Source: CAYRJA01 sp964424455 (GTDB lineage: Bacteria > Bacteroidota > Bacteroidia > Chitinophagales > UBA10324). From it: a stretch of DNA of 35,781 bases. The stretch covers positions 1 to 35,781 of the forward strand of contig CAYRJA010000019.1 in assembly GCA_964424455.1 (NCBI GenBank), written 5' to 3'. The position numbers were made by a program, and so were the translations under genes. Positions 25,372 to 33,330 of the stretch are shown piece after piece. The notes under the pieces are model-generated. The model was not told the DNA's origin. It saw nothing but the letters and a program-made list of their open reading frames with translations, and ran no database searches. The stretch's first letter is position 1; each line of letters opens with the position of its first letter.

Positions 25372-26637
25372 GTGGCTTATCAGAATGGAATCCTAAAATG
25401 GATAGATGAGGAAAATAATCTTTCTGTTACAGAAAGATTATTTTCCTTATCTCTGTTCTTAATTGCTTTTGTAATTCCGTTTGGCGGTATAGTGGTTTCA
25501 TATTTTATTGCTATAAGTGTTACACTCTTTCTTATATGTCTGTTTCAGAAAAGGAAATTACAGTTTACCAAAAGCGGATTTATTTTACTCTTTGCTTCAT
25601 TTTATTTACTTCATCTGATCGGTATGACTTATACCCAGAATTCAAAAGCCGGGTGGACGGATTTGGGGTTAAAGATTTCTCTGCTGTTATTCACTGCTTT
25701 GTTTGCTGCCTCTGCTTCATTCATCCAAATTAATATTGAAAAAATCCTTGTGTTTTTTACAGCCGGCTGTACTGTAGCAGGAATCTGTTGTCTGATAATT
25801 GCATCCTTGAATTATGTGCAAGTTCCAATGCGGGAGCAGTTTTTTTATATGCGACTGTCTTGGTTCATGCATCCTGCTTATTTTTCAATGTACCTCAATT
25901 TTGCACTTGTTTTTTTAGGGTGGCAAAGAATAAAGAGTGACAAAACATTAAATATCAAATCAGCAATTTCCTACCCTCTTATATTATTTATTACTCTTCT
26001 GATTGTTCTGCTTGCATCAAAGATTGGAAATATTACTATGGTAATTCTAATATTAACTTATGCCATTCTACTACTTACTAAACGCAGCAAGTTGAAAACT
26101 AATTTACTATTCCTCTTTGTTACAATAATTTTCCTGACTTCATTGTTCTTGTATCTACGTAACTCTACTAATCGTTTCTTTACAATTAAACATGCAATTG
26201 AAGCAAAGGATATTGACAAAGGAACTACCGAATCTACTGCAATAAGAAAATTAGTTTGGCAAACATCTGTAACACTTTTAAAAGAAAACTGGCTTTGTGG
26301 TGTCGGTAGTGGTGATGTAAGTGATGTACTGAAATCAGAGTACAGTCGGTTAGGTATAACAGGCGCTTACAAAGAAAGTTTGAACGCACACAATCAGTAC
26401 TTACAAACCTGGCTTGGATTAGGTATTGCCGGACTGATTGTACTCTTACTATTGATTTTTCTAACGATGTATTACTCTATAAAAGAAAGAAACCACTTAC
26501 TTACATTCTTCTTGATTTTAGTAGCGCTCAACTTCTTAACAGAATCAATGCTCCAGCGGCAGGCAGGTGTTGTATTCTTTTCTTTCTTTTCTTCCCTTCT
26601 GATTTTCTATAAGAATAGAGATTTACCTGAGTCTTAG
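25372..26637 (+). CDS. O-antigen ligase/polymerase family membrane protein (WaaL-like)
   Basis: A 421-aa protein with a GTG start (MAYQNGILKW) and about 11-12 membrane segments. The Wzy_C/WaaL-type periplasmic loop near residues 280-355 has LVWQTSVTLLKENWLCGVGSGD, and then SLNAHNQYLQTWLGLGIAGL with the conserved His-Asn before the last membrane segments. This family joins a finished glycan to its acceptor (lipid A core or protein) or polymerises repeats. With a polymerase candidate already at 20749, ligase is the better guess. It is the last gene of the operon; the convergent M1 peptidase gene ends 5 bp away, and no terminator hairpin is visible. Confidence 0.83.
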   Translation: MAYQNGILKWIDEENNLSVTERLFSLSLFLIAFVIPFGGIVVSYFIAISVTLFLICLFQKRKLQFTKSGFILLFASFYLLHLIGMTYTQNSKAGWTDLGLKISLLLFTALFAASASFIQINIEKILVFFTAGCTVAGICCLIIASLNYVQVPMREQFFYMRLSWFMHPAYFSMYLNFALVFLGWQRIKSDKTLNIKSAISYPLILFITLLIVLLASKIGNITMVILILTYAILLLTKRSKLKTNLLFLFVTIIFLTSLFLYLRNSTNRFFTIKHAIEAKDIDKGTTESTAIRKLVWQTSVTLLKENWLCGVGSGDVSDVLKSEYSRLGITGAYKESLNAHNQYLQTWLGLGIAGLIVLLLLIFLTMYYSIKERNHLLTFFLILVALNFLTESMLQRQAGVVFFSFFSSLLIFYKNRDLPES

Positions 26638-26642
26638 AGTAA

Positions 26643-28604
26643 TTACATCTTAATGAATTTCCTCACTAACTTGTCTTCTGCTCCTGTTACAGTAATAAAA
26701 TAAAGTCCTTTTTGTAATGACGATATATCAAAATAAATTGAGTTTTTCAGATCTGTATTTTTAATGCTCTTTTCAAGAACTTTTTCTCCCAATATGTTAT
26801 CTACCTCCACTTGCCATGCTGAATTTGCATCGGTATTAAACAGCAACCGAACCTCCTGTTCAGCAGGATTAGGAAAAACCACTATATCGTTAAAATGTCT
26901 GATTCTGTTATTCGTAACAGAAACACTTGGATCATAACTCACTTCTCTCAGCACCCACTTATTGGGGTCAATTTGCACATCTGTAACAGAATCACTGAAT
27001 TCAAAACTGTAATATTGAAATGGGTTGTTGTTGAATACTGTTACAGTAGAATCTTTTCCTGATAAAAATTGAAATCTGATTTGTAACGGCATTTCAAAAA
27101 CATCTCTCCATCCATACAAAGGTCGCTGATCTTGTCTTATGTATAAATTAACCAAGCTATAAGAAAAGGTTGAGAAGTTGTACTTGTATATGGGGTAGTA
27201 TTCATCATAAATCCATTGCTGGAAAAATGTCTGTAGGTTTTTACCACTTACTTTCTCACAAATATTTACAAAATCATCTGTTGTTGCATTGGAATATCTG
27301 AATGAAGAATCCATCGCATAGTCATATAAACATTTAAAGAAAACAGAATCACCCAATACTCCACGGAGCATGTGTAACACATAAGCTCCTTTATTATAGA
27401 TGATAGTCTGGAAAATCTTAAAGGCATCCGTGTCCGAAGGTAAATACACAGTACCTCCCTGATAATATTCAAAATCAGTCATAAAATTATGATAAGAGGC
27501 GCTGCCGTATAGATGTTCATTCATCAGCGCTTCAGAGTAAGAAGCAAAACCTTCATTCAACCATCCGTGATGCCAGTCTGAACAGGTAATCATATCGGCA
27601 AACCATTCATGAGCTAATTCATGTACTGAGGTATAAAAGGCAGCAGTGGACAAGTTATTCTGAATGGTGTTGGTTTGATTTTCAATTCCTCCGTAGAAAC
27701 CAAGTTCTGTAATTCCATATTTTTCCCTGCTGAAAGGATAATCGCCAAAGAGTTTTGAAAATACATCAAACACTTCCGGCAACTGATTGACACCAGTTAC
27801 AGATGCGTTGTAATTCTCCTTAAAAACATAATAGATGAGCGGAAAAGAAGATGTAACACCATTATACTGTTGCTGAATTACTTTATAATTTGAAACAGCA
27901 AGCATAATATAATAGGGAACAATCGGATAGCGATGTCTCCATTTGAAAATTTTTACTGCTGTAACAGAGCTGTCAATCTCTTCAAGCATTCCGTTAGACA
28001 CAGCAATCAGATTTATTCCGTTTACTATAGTATCCTTAATCGTAATATCCATGTACATTGAATCTGCCTTATCCTGCGGACCATCCTTACATGGATACCA
28101 GTAATGAGCCAAAAAGGGTGTGCTGAGTGTTACAATTAATGGCTCGTTGGCTCCGTGAGTGGTATAAACCAATCCTTTATATCCTCCTGCCAATGCCGGT
28201 TTCCCATGATAAAATATTTTTAGCTCTACAAGTTCTTTCTTGTAATAACTTTTGTTCAGATTTACTTCAAGCTCATCTCCTGTTCTGTTAAAAGAAACGC
28301 CGTCAAGTGTAACACTATCTACTTTCATGGATGAATGTAAATTCAGTGTTACCTTATTTAAGTTGTCTTCTGTCGGTTGTAACTTTATATAAACGTTGCC
28401 GCTGATAAACTGAGAATCTATTGCAACATTTATATCAAGGTGATAGAACTTAATGTCTATTGACTGGTCAGTAGTTATCCGAAACTGCTCTTCATTGGAA
28501 TCATCAGCCGGCTTCCATTCGTCACTGTAATAAGAGTCTTTCTGCTGTGCGGAAATAAGCGTTGTAAAAAACAAAGCGATTGTTAACAGGTGCAGCTTTT
28601 TCAT
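26643..28604 (-). CDS. Secreted M1 family aminopeptidase with type IX secretion sorting domain
   Basis: A 653-aa exported metallopeptidase. The signal peptide is MKKLHLLTIALFFTTLISAQ. The beta-sandwich N-terminal domain has the IDSQFISGNVYIKLQP strand, and the exopeptidase motif is GGIENQ at 305-310. The zinc site HELAHEW is His328 and His332 with catalytic Glu329, and the third ligand is Glu351 in GWLNEGFASY, at the standard spacing. The last 80 or so residues (VVFPNPAEQEVRLLF, then VDNILGEKVLEK, DISSLQKGLYFITVTGAEDKLVRKFIKM) form a type-A T9SS sorting domain, so the enzyme should be exported across the outer membrane. It contains eight copies of the TGTTACA-type motif within 1.63 kb, the densest run in the window. 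It sits 40 bp downstream of the ABC permease gene. Confidence 0.95.
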   Translation of the reverse strand: MKKLHLLTIALFFTTLISAQQKDSYYSDEWKPADDSNEEQFRITTDQSIDIKFYHLDINVAIDSQFISGNVYIKLQPTEDNLNKVTLNLHSSMKVDSVTLDGVSFNRTGDELEVNLNKSYYKKELVELKIFYHGKPALAGGYKGLVYTTHGANEPLIVTLSTPFLAHYWYPCKDGPQDKADSMYMDITIKDTIVNGINLIAVSNGMLEEIDSSVTAVKIFKWRHRYPIVPYYIMLAVSNYKVIQQQYNGVTSSFPLIYYVFKENYNASVTGVNQLPEVFDVFSKLFGDYPFSREKYGITELGFYGGIENQTNTIQNNLSTAAFYTSVHELAHEWFADMITCSDWHHGWLNEGFASYSEALMNEHLYGSASYHNFMTDFEYYQGGTVYLPSDTDAFKIFQTIIYNKGAYVLHMLRGVLGDSVFFKCLYDYAMDSSFRYSNATTDDFVNICEKVSGKNLQTFFQQWIYDEYYPIYKYNFSTFSYSLVNLYIRQDQRPLYGWRDVFEMPLQIRFQFLSGKDSTVTVFNNNPFQYYSFEFSDSVTDVQIDPNKWVLREVSYDPSVSVTNNRIRHFNDIVVFPNPAEQEVRLLFNTDANSAWQVEVDNILGEKVLEKSIKNTDLKNSIYFDISSLQKGLYFITVTGAEDKLVRKFIKM

Positions 28605-28644
28605 AGATATAAAAGTAGCTTTTTATGACGATGTAAACTATTAC

Positions 28645-29706
28645 TTATTTAACCTGAGCAATCTTCGGATCCAAAACTCCGTAAAGAATATCTACAACAA
28701 TATTTATTACTACAAAAATTGAAGCGGCAAATAACACCGATCCCATCAGCACAGGGAAATCATTGGTAGTTAATGCATCCACAGTCAGTTTACCGATTCC
28801 GTTCCATCCGAAAATCATCTCTATAAAAAATGCACCAGCAAGCATTTCTGCAAACCAGCCTGAAACTGCTGTCAACACTGGGTTAAGCGCATTACGCAAA
28901 GCGTGTTTAAACAACACCACATTTTCACTTAACCCTTTTGCTCTTGCCGTACGGATAAAATCCTGTGACAACACATCCAGCATAGAGCTGCGTGTAAGTT
29001 GGGTTATGATAGCAATCGGACGAAGTCCAAGTGTTACAGCCGGCAGAATCAGATTCGCCCACATCAGATGGTAGTTGCCATAAATATCCGGCATAAAAAA
29101 ACTTCCGGTCATATTCAGCCCTGTTACACTTCCAAGTACAAAAGCAAAAAACCACTGAAACAGAATAGCAGAAAAAAATGAAGGAACCGAAATACCCAAA
29201 ACTGTAACAAACAGAATTGAATTATCCAATGCAGTATGATGCCGGACTGCTGCAACCACCCCAAGAAGAATTCCAATCACTACTGCGAAAATGATAGCAG
29301 CAAATGCCAGCACTGCTGTGTTGGGTAATGCTTCCAATAAAATATCAATTACTGATTTCTGTGACTGATAAGACTTTCGCAAATAAGGCGCTTTAAGAAC
29401 ACAAACATCTTTTGACGAAACAGGGAAAAGTTTTACATAATTATATTTCTCCTGATTCTCCTTTGTGTTTTCATGAAATGATACAGGAGAAATATCATTC
29501 AGATAAAGAGCAAACTGAACCGGTTTAGGTTTATCCAATCCCAATTCTTTGTTCACTGCTTCCAAAGTAGAAATATCAGAACGCTGTCCCATTGTTAACA
29601 ATGCAGGGTCGCCGGGAAGCGCCATAAATAAAAGAAACACCGTCAGAACAACTCCAAACAACACCACAAAACCATAAGTCAGTTTTCTGAAAATGAAACG
29701 AAGCAT
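28645..29706 (-). CDS. ABC transporter permease, DppB/OppB family
   Basis: A 353-aa inner-membrane subunit of a peptide or nickel-type importer. The first segment MLRFIFRKLTYGFVVLFGVVLTVFLLF and GDPALLTMG give the family N-terminus. A periplasmic insert of about 85 residues follows (KPVQFALYLNDISPV to PYLRKSYQSQKS), longer than in E. coli DppB. Then come the BPD_transp_1 segments with the coupling stretch LTRSSMLDVLSQDFIRTARAKGLSENVVLFKHALRNALNPVL. No partner permease, ATPase or binding protein is in this window, so it is an orphan subunit here. It lies between the DoxX-type gene and the T9SS peptidase on the same strand. Confidence 0.93.
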   Translation of the reverse strand: MLRFIFRKLTYGFVVLFGVVLTVFLLFMALPGDPALLTMGQRSDISTLEAVNKELGLDKPKPVQFALYLNDISPVSFHENTKENQEKYNYVKLFPVSSKDVCVLKAPYLRKSYQSQKSVIDILLEALPNTAVLAFAAIIFAVVIGILLGVVAAVRHHTALDNSILFVTVLGISVPSFFSAILFQWFFAFVLGSVTGLNMTGSFFMPDIYGNYHLMWANLILPAVTLGLRPIAIITQLTRSSMLDVLSQDFIRTARAKGLSENVVLFKHALRNALNPVLTAVSGWFAEMLAGAFFIEMIFGWNGIGKLTVDALTTNDFPVLMGSVLFAASIFVVINIVVDILYGVLDPKIAQVK

Positions 29707-29777
29707 TATGTATGAGGTTGTTTACTCTGTGTGATGAAAATAATGTTTAACTCCTGTTACAGTAATATTTACACTGG

Positions 29778-31034
29778 TTACTTCTTTGAGAAATATTCTT
29801 TATCCAGTTTTTCAAAAGTCGGCGTACTGTGGTAGTGCCATTTACCTATAACAGTTCCGCCTTTTAGCAACATTATACCCGGATTAGCCCTTATAATAGT
29901 TTTCAAAACAGTTCCATCGCTGTAATAAAAGGGAAATCCTGCCTCCACATCATGCCTGAACTTATCCATTATATCGTAAGAAGTAGAAGTTAACCCTATT
30001 ACTTTAATATTATGTTTCTGACATTCATCTGCGAGTGTTACAATTTTACTAAATGCCTTTTTATTGGTTTGGTTAATATCGTAAGCTACAATCCACAGGT
30101 TGTAATCAGGGTTGTCAAGAATTTCCGAAGTAATATCCGGCGCATCATCACTCCAGATTTTAAAATCAGTAATCTTTGGCTTGTATCCTTCTCTTACCAA
30201 TTTATTCTCTTGCCTTACAAATTCATGATTTGCCATCCATACCGAATCCTGCCACGGAAGGTCTTTCATAGTGTATCCGGATTCTTCTCCTGAATTTTTG
30301 TCTTTGTAAATCATCTCCGTCACCACGCTGTCGCGGGGCGCATCAGGAGGAATACTCATCATCTCTTGGATATTATTTCCAATCTTATAAGGGCGAAAAT
30401 CAATGACGGGTAAATAATTGTAACAGTAGAGAGGGATAAACAGTGAGCCGGCAATTCCTATCATCAACAATACATTACTTGCTTTCGGGAAAAGCGGAGA
30501 AATTTTTTTCTGATAAACGAAGATGACAAGAACAAGTAATGTTAGTATCACATCTTTCCAGAATGTTTCTGCATTGGTCAGTTTAATGGCATCACCAAAG
30601 CAACCGCAATCAGTGATTCTTCCGGTAAGCAGTGAGAATGCAGTCAAAAAGGTGAAGAACACCATCAGAATCAGAAGCAGCCACGATGTAATTTTCATCC
30701 TAAGTCCGAAAATCAACATCCACCCTAACAACATTTCCAGCACAATCATGAAAACAGAAAGAAATAAAGAAATGTGCTTAAAGTCTTCCATCAATGATGA
30801 AAACCATGCAACACTCTTAGTCATATCGGCAAATACTTCAAAATATTCATCTAATTTGTATGAAAATCCAAGTGGGTCAACACCTTTTACAAAACTGGAG
30901 AGAATAAAAAGCACTCCGATGAAATCCTGCAGAAATGCAATAAAAAAGTTTGACTGTTTTTTAAGAAAGTATCGAACCAGAGTTAGCGCCAGTGAAATAC
31001 CAAGCACCAACCAAAGCATTGCAGAAGCTGTCAT
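29778..31034 (-). CDS. DoxX/MauE-like membrane protein with thioredoxin-fold tail (BT_3928 type)
   Basis: A 418-aa inner-membrane protein. Residues 1-200 hold about five membrane segments in a DoxX/MauE arrangement, with TDCGCFGDAIKLTN carrying the Cys-Gly-Cys motif typical of MauE. Two further parts follow: a hydrophilic region (NIQEMMSIPPDAPRDSVVTEMIY) and a C-terminal thioredoxin/TlpA-like fold (LWIVAYDINQTNKKAF, ending ANPGIMLLKGGTVIGKWHY). The fold keeps the cis-Pro region but has no CxxC at the normal active-site position. Proteins of this type are annotated BT_3928 family in Bacteroidota and often lie beside folP, as here (divergent). Its redox role is inferred only. Confidence 0.85.
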   Translation of the reverse strand: MTASAMLWLVLGISLALTLVRYFLKKQSNFFIAFLQDFIGVLFILSSFVKGVDPLGFSYKLDEYFEVFADMTKSVAWFSSLMEDFKHISLFLSVFMIVLEMLLGWMLIFGLRMKITSWLLLILMVFFTFLTAFSLLTGRITDCGCFGDAIKLTNAETFWKDVILTLLVLVIFVYQKKISPLFPKASNVLLMIGIAGSLFIPLYCYNYLPVIDFRPYKIGNNIQEMMSIPPDAPRDSVVTEMIYKDKNSGEESGYTMKDLPWQDSVWMANHEFVRQENKLVREGYKPKITDFKIWSDDAPDITSEILDNPDYNLWIVAYDINQTNKKAFSKIVTLADECQKHNIKVIGLTSTSYDIMDKFRHDVEAGFPFYYSDGTVLKTIIRANPGIMLLKGGTVIGKWHYHSTPTFEKLDKEYFSKK

Positions 31035-31061
31035 GTGTTATTTATTTTTAATTGATGAACG

Positions 31062-31091
31062 CAAAAATACTGTAATTGACAACATCGCGAA
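31062..31091 (-). promoter_or_regulatory. Candidate promoter of the DoxX/MauE-like gene
   Basis: Minus strand TATTTTTG (31069-31062) matches TAnnTTTG exactly, with TTCG (31091-31088) 18 nt upstream as a degenerate -33 element. It would leave a leader of about 20 nt before the start at 31034. It faces away from the folP promoter candidate in the same 252-bp gap. Confidence 0.4.
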
Positions 31092-31198
31092 GATTAGTAT
31101 CCACATACAAGATTAGAATATTATATGGCGAAAATTATTAACTCGTCATTTATATCTTCTTGCAATCATAACTTCAACTAATTGTTATCTCTAATCTC

Positions 31199-31229
31199 TT
31201 TGTCAACCAATATTAAATACCAACTTTTG
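31199..31229 (+). promoter_or_regulatory. Candidate folP-cdaA promoter
   Basis: TTTG at 31199-31202 and AACTTTTG at 31222-31229 are separated by 19 nt, the canonical Bacteroidota spacing; only the first base of TAnnTTTG differs. It leaves a leader of about 50 nt before the ATG at 31287. Apart from the two promoters, the 252-bp divergent gap is plain AT-rich sequence. Confidence 0.45.
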
Positions 31230-31286
31230 CACCTTGCCACTCTGAATAAGGCAAAGCATCTGTTCATTCACAACGACACATAAAAT

Positions 31287-32153
31287 ATGATGAGTACATC
31301 TGGTAAAATTTTTCCGGTAAAGAAAACACTCAACTGCAAAGGCATGCTGTTATCACTTGAACATCCTGTCGTTATGGGAATTCTGAACCTTACCCCCGAT
31401 TCCTTTTACGACGGTGGAAAATTCTCAGGAGAGAAGGAAGTGTTACAGTATGTAGAGCGAATGATTAATGAAGGCGCTGCAATAATTGACATAGGTGGAA
31501 TTTCTACCCGTCCGGGAGCAGAAGAAATTACAATTGATGAAGAGTTGAAAAGAGTAATCCCGATTATTCAAAAGATTACTTCGCTGTTTCCTGACACCAT
31601 TATTTCTATTGACACATACAGAAGCAAAATAGCTGAGGAATCTGTTAAAACAGGAGCATCTATCATTAATGACATATCTGCAGGACAAATGGAGAACGGG
31701 TTTATTGAAACAGTTGCCCGGTTGAAAGCTCCATACATTCTGATGCACATGCAGGGTACCCCAAAAAATATGCAGGAGAACCCGCAATACAAAAATGTTA
31801 CAATGGATGTGTTCCATTTTTTGAAGGATAAAATATTTCAACTGGAGGAATCAGGAATAAAAGACATATTAGTTGATCCGGGGTTTGGCTTTGGAAAAAC
31901 TGTAACACATAATTACTCACTGCTGAAACATCTTTCAGAGTTCAACACTTTGGGTTGCCCCGTTATTGTAAGCCTTTCCAGAAAGTCAATGATTTACAAA
32001 GTGTTGAAAACAACTCCTGCCGAAGCGCTGAATGGTACCACAGTTTTGAATACACTTGCACTGTTAAACGGATGTTCCATTCTTCGCACACATGATGTAA
32101 AGGAAGCGAAGCAAGCCATTGAACTGCTGAAACAATATGATGCTGCTCTTTAA
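31287..32153 (+). CDS. folP: Dihydropteroate synthase
   Basis: Joins the pterin pyrophosphate to p-aminobenzoate in folate synthesis. It is the sulfonamide target. The 288-aa protein has the two DHPS signatures: VMGILNLTPDSFYDGGKFSG with IIDIGGISTRPGAEEI, and later ISIDTYRS, INDISAG, ILMHMQGTPKNMQ, ILVDPGFGFGKTVTHNYSLL, and VSLSRKSMIYKVL. It starts ATGATG, so 31287 or 31290 are both possible. Its end overlaps cdaA by 17 nt, which couples folate synthesis to c-di-AMP synthesis at the level of translation. folA and thyA are also in the window, 28 kb away on the other strand. Confidence 0.97.
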   Translation: MMSTSGKIFPVKKTLNCKGMLLSLEHPVVMGILNLTPDSFYDGGKFSGEKEVLQYVERMINEGAAIIDIGGISTRPGAEEITIDEELKRVIPIIQKITSLFPDTIISIDTYRSKIAEESVKTGASIINDISAGQMENGFIETVARLKAPYILMHMQGTPKNMQENPQYKNVTMDVFHFLKDKIFQLEESGIKDILVDPGFGFGKTVTHNYSLLKHLSEFNTLGCPVIVSLSRKSMIYKVLKTTPAEALNGTTVLNTLALLNGCSILRTHDVKEAKQAIELLKQYDAAL

Positions 32154-32949
32154 ATTATTTAATCATAAGTTCGATTACACCGTAACCGAGTACTTTGATA
32201 TAGCGCTGGTGTTACTGTTAATCTATTTCTTATACCGGCGTATTAAAGGAACATTGGGCATAAACATTTTCATCGGTATGCTTCTGATTTATGGAGTGTA
32301 TCGTCTTGTAAAATTCTTTCACCTCGATATTCTTTCAGATGTACTGGGATTATTTGTAAATGCCGGCGTAATTGCCATGCTGGTAGTCTTTCAACCTGAA
32401 ATCAGAAAATTTCTCTTAACCATCGGCAGTGTCAGTCTGTTCGACAGATTCCGCTTTCTTAAAAAATTTACAGCAGGAAAAAGGAATCGTACGCGGCAAC
32501 AGCAGGAAATAGTCAATGAAATTGTAACAGCAGTGGAAAATATGTCGCTGAGTAACACCGGCGCACTGTTGGTCTTCACTGATCATTTCCGGTTACAGGA
32601 TTTAAACACTCCCGGCGTTCCTCTTCAGGCGTTAATATCCGGAAAACTGATTGAGAGTATTTTTAATAAAACCAGTCCGCTCCACGACGGCGCCATGATT
32701 ATCGCCAATCAGAAAATAATTTTTGCTGGAAGTGTGCTACCTGTTTCAGAGAGCCCTTCACTCCCATCGCGTATCGGCTTGCGTCACCGCTCGGCAGTCG
32801 GAATCACAGAACACGGTGATGCTGTTTCAATAGTTGTTTCGGAGGAAACCGGAAATATTTCTTATGCAAAAGGTGGAGAACTTCATTCGGGGATTACTGT
32901 TACAGAGTTGAGAAAACTGCTGCAAGGAATTATCACTGGCGAAGCATGA
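32137..32949 (+). CDS. cdaA: Diadenylate cyclase CdaA (c-di-AMP synthase)
   Basis: A 270-aa membrane enzyme that makes cyclic di-AMP from two ATP. Three N-terminal membrane segments lie at about 20-35, 42-58 and 66-86. A DisA_N catalytic domain follows, with LHDGAMII (Asp184-Gly-Ala) and GLRHRSAVG (Arg216-His-Arg), both motifs complete, so it is predicted to be active. The segment VFQPEIRKFLLTIG joins the two parts. The tail carries a final helix (TVTELRKLLQGIITG). Its start lies inside folP. A c-di-AMP phosphodiesterase gene is not in this window. Confidence 0.97.
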   Translation: MMLLFKLFNHKFDYTVTEYFDIALVLLLIYFLYRRIKGTLGINIFIGMLLIYGVYRLVKFFHLDILSDVLGLFVNAGVIAMLVVFQPEIRKFLLTIGSVSLFDRFRFLKKFTAGKRNRTRQQQEIVNEIVTAVENMSLSNTGALLVFTDHFRLQDLNTPGVPLQALISGKLIESIFNKTSPLHDGAMIIANQKIIFAGSVLPVSESPSLPSRIGLRHRSAVGITEHGDAVSIVVSEETGNISYAKGGELHSGITVTELRKLLQGIITGEA

Positions 32950-32981
32950 TTCTTCTTTCCATTCAGTTATTCACATCATAT

Positions 32982-33011
32982 TTTGCATTCTCCTTATTTT
33001 CTTTATCCTTG
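32982..33011 (+). promoter_or_regulatory. Candidate promoter before the 98-aa gene
   Basis: TTTG at 32982-32985 is followed 18 nt later by TATCCTTG at 33004-33011, one mismatch from TAnnTTTG. A start near 33018 would leave a leader of about 10 nt before the ATG at 33028. It suggests that the gene and the peptidase after it can be transcribed apart from cdaA. Confidence 0.45.
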
Positions 33012-33027
33012 CGCAGAATTTTTGGTT

Positions 33028-33324
33028 ATGAAGAAATACATGGTTACTATTTATCTTCCTGATGAGTTGGATGAGAATTTTTGGGAATTAATTAAAACCC
33101 ATCGGACACATATTGCAAAACTGATGGAACAGGAAATTATTTTCAGCTATGCCATTAATCATCTGCGCACTATCGGATGGATAGTGATGAATGCCGAATC
33201 AGAAAAAGAGGTTACAAAAATCATTGAAAACTTCCCGATATATTCTTATCTCACCTATGATATGGATGAACTTTTGATGTTTGATGCTTCGGTAATTGGC
33301 TTGCCCAAACTTATACTGAATTGA
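33028..33324 (+). CDS. Small hypothetical protein, possible alpha-beta barrel (YCII/muconolactone-isomerase-like) fold
   Basis: A 98-aa soluble protein with no signal peptide. It begins KKYMVTIYLPDELDENFWELIKTHRTHIAKLMEQ, then has IIFSYAINHLRTIGWIVMNAESEKEVTKIIENFPI. The order strand-helix-strand-strand-helix-strand and the 'growing gap then self-control loop' arrangement recall small dimeric ferredoxin-like proteins such as YCII or muconolactone-isomerase relatives. No catalytic residues can be named. The frame is open back to 32983, but I take the ATG at 33028 because the upstream residues look non-coding and a promoter candidate ends at 33011. The next gene starts 6 bp after its stop. Confidence 0.72.
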   Translation: MKKYMVTIYLPDELDENFWELIKTHRTHIAKLMEQEIIFSYAINHLRTIGWIVMNAESEKEVTKIIENFPIYSYLTYDMDELLMFDASVIGLPKLILN

Positions 33325-33330
33325 TTTAGT

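Noticed and set aside
32983..33027. Longer start for the 98-aa protein
   Set aside because: The upstream residues lie over a promoter candidate and do not look coding.
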